Below, piece after piece: positions 62,750-64,000 of a stretch of 64,000 nucleotides of DNA. The translations under genes were made by a program, and so were the position numbers. The DNA is from Ruegeria arenilitoris (GTDB taxonomy: Bacteria > Pseudomonadota > Alphaproteobacteria > Rhodobacterales > Rhodobacteraceae), in assembly GCF_013035315.1 (NCBI RefSeq), contig NZ_WQHP01000002.1, positions 248,001-312,000 of the forward strand, read 5' to 3'. The notes under the pieces were generated by a model. It was not told the origin of the DNA, did no database searches, and saw nothing but the letters and a program-made list of their open reading frames with translations. Each line of letters begins with the position of its first letter. Position 1 is the stretch's first letter.

Positions 62750-64000
62750 ATGGCAAAAGACTCACAAACCCGTTTCGTCTCGCCCAAGGCATGGGAACGC
62801 ATCGAGCAGTGGTCCCGCCGCAAGCCCATCTTTGCGCTTATGGGAGAGTTCAGCGCCGGCAAATCGACGCTGATGAACTTTCTGTTGCGGTCGCACACGC
62901 TGCCAACGCAGGTGACGGCCACTCAGCTACCACCTGTCTGGTTCAGTTGGGGGAAGCAGTCCGCTTACGTTCAGCGCCACGATGGCTCACGCGAAAGCAT
63001 CGAGCTGGACAATTTGGAATCCGTCGGTGTCAACGACGCCCAATTCGTTCGCATTTTCCTTGAATCCGACATTCTTGAGGCGGTTGATCTGATCGACACA
63101 CCCGGCATCTCGGACCCCAAAATCTCAACCGACGTCTGGCGTCGCGCTGTAGGTCAAGCCAACGGCGTGCTGTGGTGCACGCACGCAACGCAGGCTTGGC
63201 GCGAAACCGAGCGGGCGACCTGGGTCGCCCTGCCGGAACGTCTGCAGCATAACTCGTTGCTTTTGATCACGCGGGCGGACACGTTGGGAGCAAAGGATCG
63301 CCAGAAGGTTCTGCGTCGCGTCAACCGTGAGGCTGGCCACCTGTTCAACCGGTCCATTTTGTTTTCGGCCCGAGATGCGATTACGGCCCGGGACAAAAGC
63401 GGCGACGCCGAACTGTGGGGCCGCAGTGGCGGCGGCAAGATGGTGGACAGCTTTCTTGAGATCACCGAACAGATCATGGACAACCGGGCCGACATGCTTG
63501 CGCGCTATCAGATTGATAACAGCCTGGCAGAAACGCCTCGAGTACAGCCTCTGCGCCCAGGCAAACCGTCTGCTGCTGAACAGCCTGCACCCTTGAAGCT
63601 GGTCAATCCCGTTTCTGCGGACAATGAGCCAGACGATGTTGTCACCAGCTTCCCTGTTCGACCGTCCCGCGTAGCGCGTTCGGACGATGCAGAGCGTGCC
63701 CCGCGCATCAACGCGGATGAAGCAGAGCGGATGCGGGCCGAAATGACCGCGCTTGAAGAGGAAAGCACACCCGCGGTCGCGGAAGATAAGCTGCGCTCGT
63801 TCTTCAAGGAGACGCCGAGCCAACCTCTGAACCTTGCTGATGTGACTGAAATTCCGTCAGAGCAGAACGCGTTTCTTGATCTGGATGACGAGGGCATTGA
63901 CGACGAGGACGATGAAGGCCTCGAACTGGAAGCTGAGGCAGAAGACACTCTGTCAAATGGCGACACTCAGGACGATGAACCCTTCATGGCTTCGCTTGGG
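62750..64000 (+). CDS. Second dynamin-like GTPase (3' truncated by window)
   Basis: Open from ATG 62750 to the window end (417 codons, no stop). G1 is GEFSAGKST (32-40), the G2 region is TQVTATQLPP, G3 is DTPG (116-119) and G4 is TRAD (174-177). The later part is not stalk-like but acidic and low-complexity (DDEGIDDEDDEGLELEAEAED). It is only distantly related to the first GTPase. The order small gene-dynamin-dynamin suggests a hetero-oligomeric system. Confidence 0.85.
   Translation, partial: MAKDSQTRFVSPKAWERIEQWSRRKPIFALMGEFSAGKSTLMNFLLRSHTLPTQVTATQLPPVWFSWGKQSAYVQRHDGSRESIELDNLESVGVNDAQFVRIFLESDILEAVDLIDTPGISDPKISTDVWRRAVGQANGVLWCTHATQAWRETERATWVALPERLQHNSLLLITRADTLGAKDRQKVLRRVNREAGHLFNRSILFSARDAITARDKSGDAELWGRSGGGKMVDSFLEITEQIMDNRADMLARYQIDNSLAETPRVQPLRPGKPSAAEQPAPLKLVNPVSADNEPDDVVTSFPVRPSRVARSDDAERAPRINADEAERMRAEMTALEEESTPAVAEDKLRSFFKETPSQPLNLADVTEIPSEQNAFLDLDDEGIDDEDDEGLELEAEAEDTLSNGDTQDDEPFMASLG

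Overview
The window looks like a chromosomal segment of a Roseobacter-group alphaproteobacterium (Rhodobacteraceae). This rests on the accD-folC pair, ZapE, the soluble transhydrogenase next to S-formylglutathione hydrolase, an ABC-cNMP fusion ATPase, the ureDA-[small ORF]-BCEFG order, and moderately high GC with Rhodobacter-type terminators (CCTC-GAGG followed by TATTTTT). This is inferred from gene content only; no database was searched.

Layout. 1-11.9 kb is core: the end of an ABC/cNMP protein, a CPBP protease, accD-folC, zapE, an MFS carrier, a HAD phosphatase, a DUF188 protein, sthA, fghA, an AEC carrier and a TetR regulator. 11.9-12.9 kb holds an N-terminally truncated HlyD adaptor. 13-22 kb is a peptide-uptake locus: a DppA-like binding protein, an M24 peptidase, two permeases, two ATPases, a GntR/FCD repressor on the other strand, and a PhnY-like aldehyde dehydrogenase preceded by a translationally coupled 44-codon ORF. 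The same 17-bp palindrome covers the -10 element of both the transporter promoter and the gntR promoter, so the locus looks like one regulon. 22.3-24.8 kb holds a GNAT acetyltransferase and a class III cyclase-TolB-TPR protein.

24.9-29.7 kb (minus strand) is the most novel part: a YcaO-TfuA pair, the signature of peptide thioamidation, in a tight overlapping operon with a thermolysin-like metallopeptidase without signal peptide. It is followed by an unrecognised protein ending in seven SGAKV repeats. No short precursor ORF was found in the flanking gaps, so the repeat protein is the best local substrate candidate.

29.9-35 kb is a complete urease operon (ureD, ureA, a 53-aa His-rich small membrane protein, ureB, ureC, ureE, ureF, ureG). 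35-37 kb has an AI-2E family permease and a DinB-like protein. 37.4-45.5 kb is an Atu/Liu-type acyl-CoA carboxylase cluster (biotin carboxylase, enoyl-CoA hydratase, carboxyltransferase, AtuA) divergent from TetR and an acyl-CoA dehydrogenase. An AraC regulator and a fadA-fadB pair follow (45.5-50 kb).

50-58.3 kb is accessory and partly decayed: a radical-SAM C-terminal remnant, a DUF3302-HlyD pair, a two-helix K+ channel, a second AI-2E permease, a lipid kinase, a second cyclase-TolB-TPR protein, a zinc-ribbon ORF, a broken D-2-hydroxyacid dehydrogenase and an intact beta-hydroxyacid dehydrogenase. 58.3-59.5 kb is an integration scar at tRNA-Leu(UAG): two integrase C-terminal stubs, a 55-bp duplicated tRNA 3' end, and an XRE regulator. 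From 60 kb to the window end runs a module of two small ORFs and two different dynamin-like GTPases, the second cut by the window edge.
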